Source: Blautia pseudococcoides
GTDB lineage: Bacteria; Bacillota; Clostridia; Lachnospirales; Lachnospiraceae
Assembly (NCBI RefSeq): GCF_001689125.2
Contig: NZ_CP015405.2
Location: 3,602,501 to 3,666,500, forward strand
Reading direction: 5' to 3'
DNA: 64,000 nt
In this document: in pieces, positions 62,443-64,000 of the stretch
How the letters are laid out: each line of letters starts with the position of its first letter
Position numbering within the stretch: the stretch's first letter is position 1
Translations under genes and position numbers: made by a program
The notes under the pieces: generated by a model
Seen by the model: the letters and a program-made list of their open reading frames with translations, nothing else
What the model was told of the DNA's origin: nothing
Databases searched by the model: none

Positions 62443-63657
62443 TTACTGTCCGGCCGCGGTCCGGGGTGTGTAGGGCGGAACCTCTCCCCCCTGTTCAATG
62501 GTGTTGCTCACATACAAAAAATCATCATCTGCTTTCCGTACAGTCACCTGATGAGAGAAGAGCTTATCCTTTTTAAGCTGAGGGCAGACAACATCCACTG
62601 TCATGGTTATGGTGCCATCCCCATTGTCCCCGTAGTCCACCACTTCAGGGTCTCTCTCCACCAATACAGCAGCGTTGCTGCCAGCGATCTGTGTCCAGGG
62701 GTATGTGCCGGTCTGGCTGTTATAGCCTGCCTGTTCCCTTAACTGCTCCGCAGGTATGCTGAAATATTTGCCTATCAGGTCCTCAAACTCGCTTCTGCCG
62801 ATCCCGTTTGGATATTGGGTGCTGTCCGGCAGACTTCCCTGGTCGATCCGGTAAAGGATATCATACAGATCATTGAAGTTTACCTGCTGAAAATTCTCCT
62901 CATCCCACTCCACAAGAAACAGATTATTAGCCTCATATCCAATAGGCTCTATATAGTCCTCGCAAAGTTTACGCAGTTCTTCATCCAGGGGAAGGACTCT
63001 TATGCCAACGGTCCCGTCTGCCTCCATTCCATCCGGTATGTACCTCTCATAGAAAAGATAGCCTTTTTTTGTGTACTCCCACTTCCATGCCTGATAGCGG
63101 ACCATATCCACCACGTAAGGCTCCTGCTTTTTATTCCAGTCTATAATTGTGTTGGTGACCGTCACCGCCCCTGTATCGTCTGAGGCGAAATCGGTCTTAT
63201 CCATTCCCCCGTCCTGGTGGATCCGGTACACGGAGATGGCTGCCTCTTCCTTTTTTTCCTGACTTACCAAAAATTTTTCCACTAACTGGTAGTTCTCCAT
63301 ATTCTCCCGGTTCCTATTATCCAGGGCCGCATATCCCTGGCTGCCCATCTTTTTTACCAGGGCTGCCACGTTTTCCATGGAGAGCACATCCTCCTTGCTG
63401 CTGTTCTTCCTGGCCTGTATAAACAGGTCCTGACAGCTTTTTGCAGCCTGGACAGCGGCTTCTGTGAGGGTCTCCGCCTCATCAGCAGGTATTTCCATCT
63501 CGTAATAATTGTTCTCATCTTTGACAGCTTCCTGGTCCTCTGCTTCAGCCACATCCGCTTTGACTGCCACATCACTTTCCTGCTTTGCCTTGTCTCCGCA
63601 GCCGCCCAGGATCAGGCTTACTGCCGTCACACACATCATAACCCCTTTTAATCTCAC
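62443..63657 (-). CDS. Lipoprotein of unknown function, next to a penicillin-binding protein
   Basis: A 404-residue lipoprotein. The signal peptide ends LILGGC (MRLKGVMMCVTAVSLILGGC), then an acidic spacer. The rest alternates helices and strands (YRIHQDGGMDKTDFASDDTGAVTVTNTIIDW, FEDLIGKYFSIPAEQLREQAGYNSQTGTYPWTQIAG, GDGTITMTVDVVCPQLKKDKLFSHQVTVRK). Similar lipoproteins occur in Lachnospiraceae, but I cannot name the family with certainty. It starts 6 bp after the penicillin-binding protein gene, suggesting a shared role at the cell wall. Confidence 0.75.
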   Translation of the reverse strand: MRLKGVMMCVTAVSLILGGCGDKAKQESDVAVKADVAEAEDQEAVKDENNYYEMEIPADEAETLTEAAVQAAKSCQDLFIQARKNSSKEDVLSMENVAALVKKMGSQGYAALDNRNRENMENYQLVEKFLVSQEKKEEAAISVYRIHQDGGMDKTDFASDDTGAVTVTNTIIDWNKKQEPYVVDMVRYQAWKWEYTKKGYLFYERYIPDGMEADGTVGIRVLPLDEELRKLCEDYIEPIGYEANNLFLVEWDEENFQQVNFNDLYDILYRIDQGSLPDSTQYPNGIGRSEFEDLIGKYFSIPAEQLREQAGYNSQTGTYPWTQIAGSNAAVLVERDPEVVDYGDNGDGTITMTVDVVCPQLKKDKLFSHQVTVRKADDDFLYVSNTIEQGGEVPPYTPRTAAGQ

Positions 63658-63663
63658 ACCACG

Positions 63664-64000
63664 TCACTCCTTTGTCAGCATTTCATCCAACAGTCCTTTA
63701 TCTAAATCCACCACGTAACCGCTTCCTCCGCGGTCCTTCACGTCTTCTACCATGTTGAGCATCAGAAAGCTGCTTTTCTTGTCCCCATCCGTATTAAATA
63801 CGGCAAACCATCCCAGCTCTGTTCCGTTTTCATCATCCTGGGATGCCTTAATTTCCGCTGTCCCTGTTTTGCCTGCCAGGTCTGCGCCTTCTGTGTAAGC
63901 TCCACGCCCGGTTCCATTTTCATCTGCAATGACCTCTGTCAGGTCCTCCTGTATCACCGCGGCAGCCTCCTTTGAAAAAACGCCTGCCTTCCAGTATTCA
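63664..64000 (-). CDS. Penicillin-binding protein transpeptidase, C-terminal end only
   Basis: The last 111 residues of a transpeptidase; the gene continues beyond the window. The KTG motif of the penicillin-binding fold is present (DLAGKTGTAEIKASQDD), followed by LGWFAVFNTDGDKKSSFLMLNMVEDVKDRGGS. An in-frame ATG at 63957 is internal, since the same frame continues upstream as EYWKAGVFSKEAAAV. Such enzymes cross-link peptidoglycan outside the membrane. Which class is not visible from this fragment. Confidence 0.88.
   Translation of the reverse strand, partial: EYWKAGVFSKEAAAVIQEDLTEVIADENGTGRGAYTEGADLAGKTGTAEIKASQDDENGTELGWFAVFNTDGDKKSSFLMLNMVEDVKDRGGSGYVVDLDKGLLDEMLTKE

Overview
The window looks like a chromosomal stretch of a low-to-mid GC, spore-forming anaerobic Firmicute, most likely a Lachnospiraceae (Blautia-like) gut bacterium. 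Supporting evidence: a YyaC-type sporulation protein, SpoVG, a Bacillus-type large SRP RNA, the GlgC/GlgD glycogen pair, a split transketolase, several LacI regulators with ABC sugar importers, a YesM/YesN two-component pair, and several secreted or membrane proteins of families I associate only with Lachnospiraceae. Most genes lie on the minus strand. The exact species is inference.

Layout. 1-4351: a LacI-controlled sugar importer with a GH13 alpha-glucosidase; its promoter is bracketed by two identical operators. 4383-9223: CvpA-like, beta-propeller-like and LysM membrane proteins, YyaC and an HD hydrolase. 9404-12078: split transketolase and transaldolase, followed by a 25-bp hairpin repeat array. 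12310-17158: a LacI regulator joined to recR-ybaB-dnaX and phosphofructokinase. 17375-19039: a small secreted protein, SRP RNA and dedA. 19073-21159: homocysteine methyltransferase, tadA, two tandem predicted small RNAs and tRNA-Ser. 21307-25047: a NrdG-like radical SAM protein, a repeat-rich Lachnospiraceae protein, tRNA-Pro and a truncated gene. 25185-29058: AEC transporter, LacI regulator and RsmF-like methyltransferase. 29055-32090: UroD-like protein, COG0523 GTPase, His/Cys-repeat protein and SpoVG. 32176-34562: glgC-glgD. 34802-40000: murC, a DnaA-box cluster, dnaD-like and dnaC-like genes, and prs. 40064-44871: a degenerate scar, then asnS with an SbcD-like nuclease and a YhaN-like ATPase. 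45001-47759: ECF sigma factor with a membrane beta-propeller protein. 48033-56017: a second sugar importer with an FAD oxidoreductase and YesMN control. 56145-64000: decayed XRE and membrane genes, an M29 aminopeptidase, unknown secreted proteins, a GSTCD-like methyltransferase whose 3' end carries a MITE insertion, and the end of a penicillin-binding protein.

The strongest non-routine signals are: (1) two tandem predicted sRNA genes at about 20559-21000 with a shared promoter block, CU-rich segment and co-varying terminators; (2) a 153-bp MITE with 14-bp inverted ends and an 8-bp target duplication that broke an ATGA start-stop overlap; (3) a LysM protein whose cytoplasmic half looks like an MPN/JAMM domain without metal ligands; (4) a His/Cys 11-residue repeat protein next to a COG0523 metallochaperone GTPase and a UroD-like protein; (5) six DnaA boxes between murC and dnaD, part of them inside a terminator. 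All calls come from reading the sequence; no database search was run.
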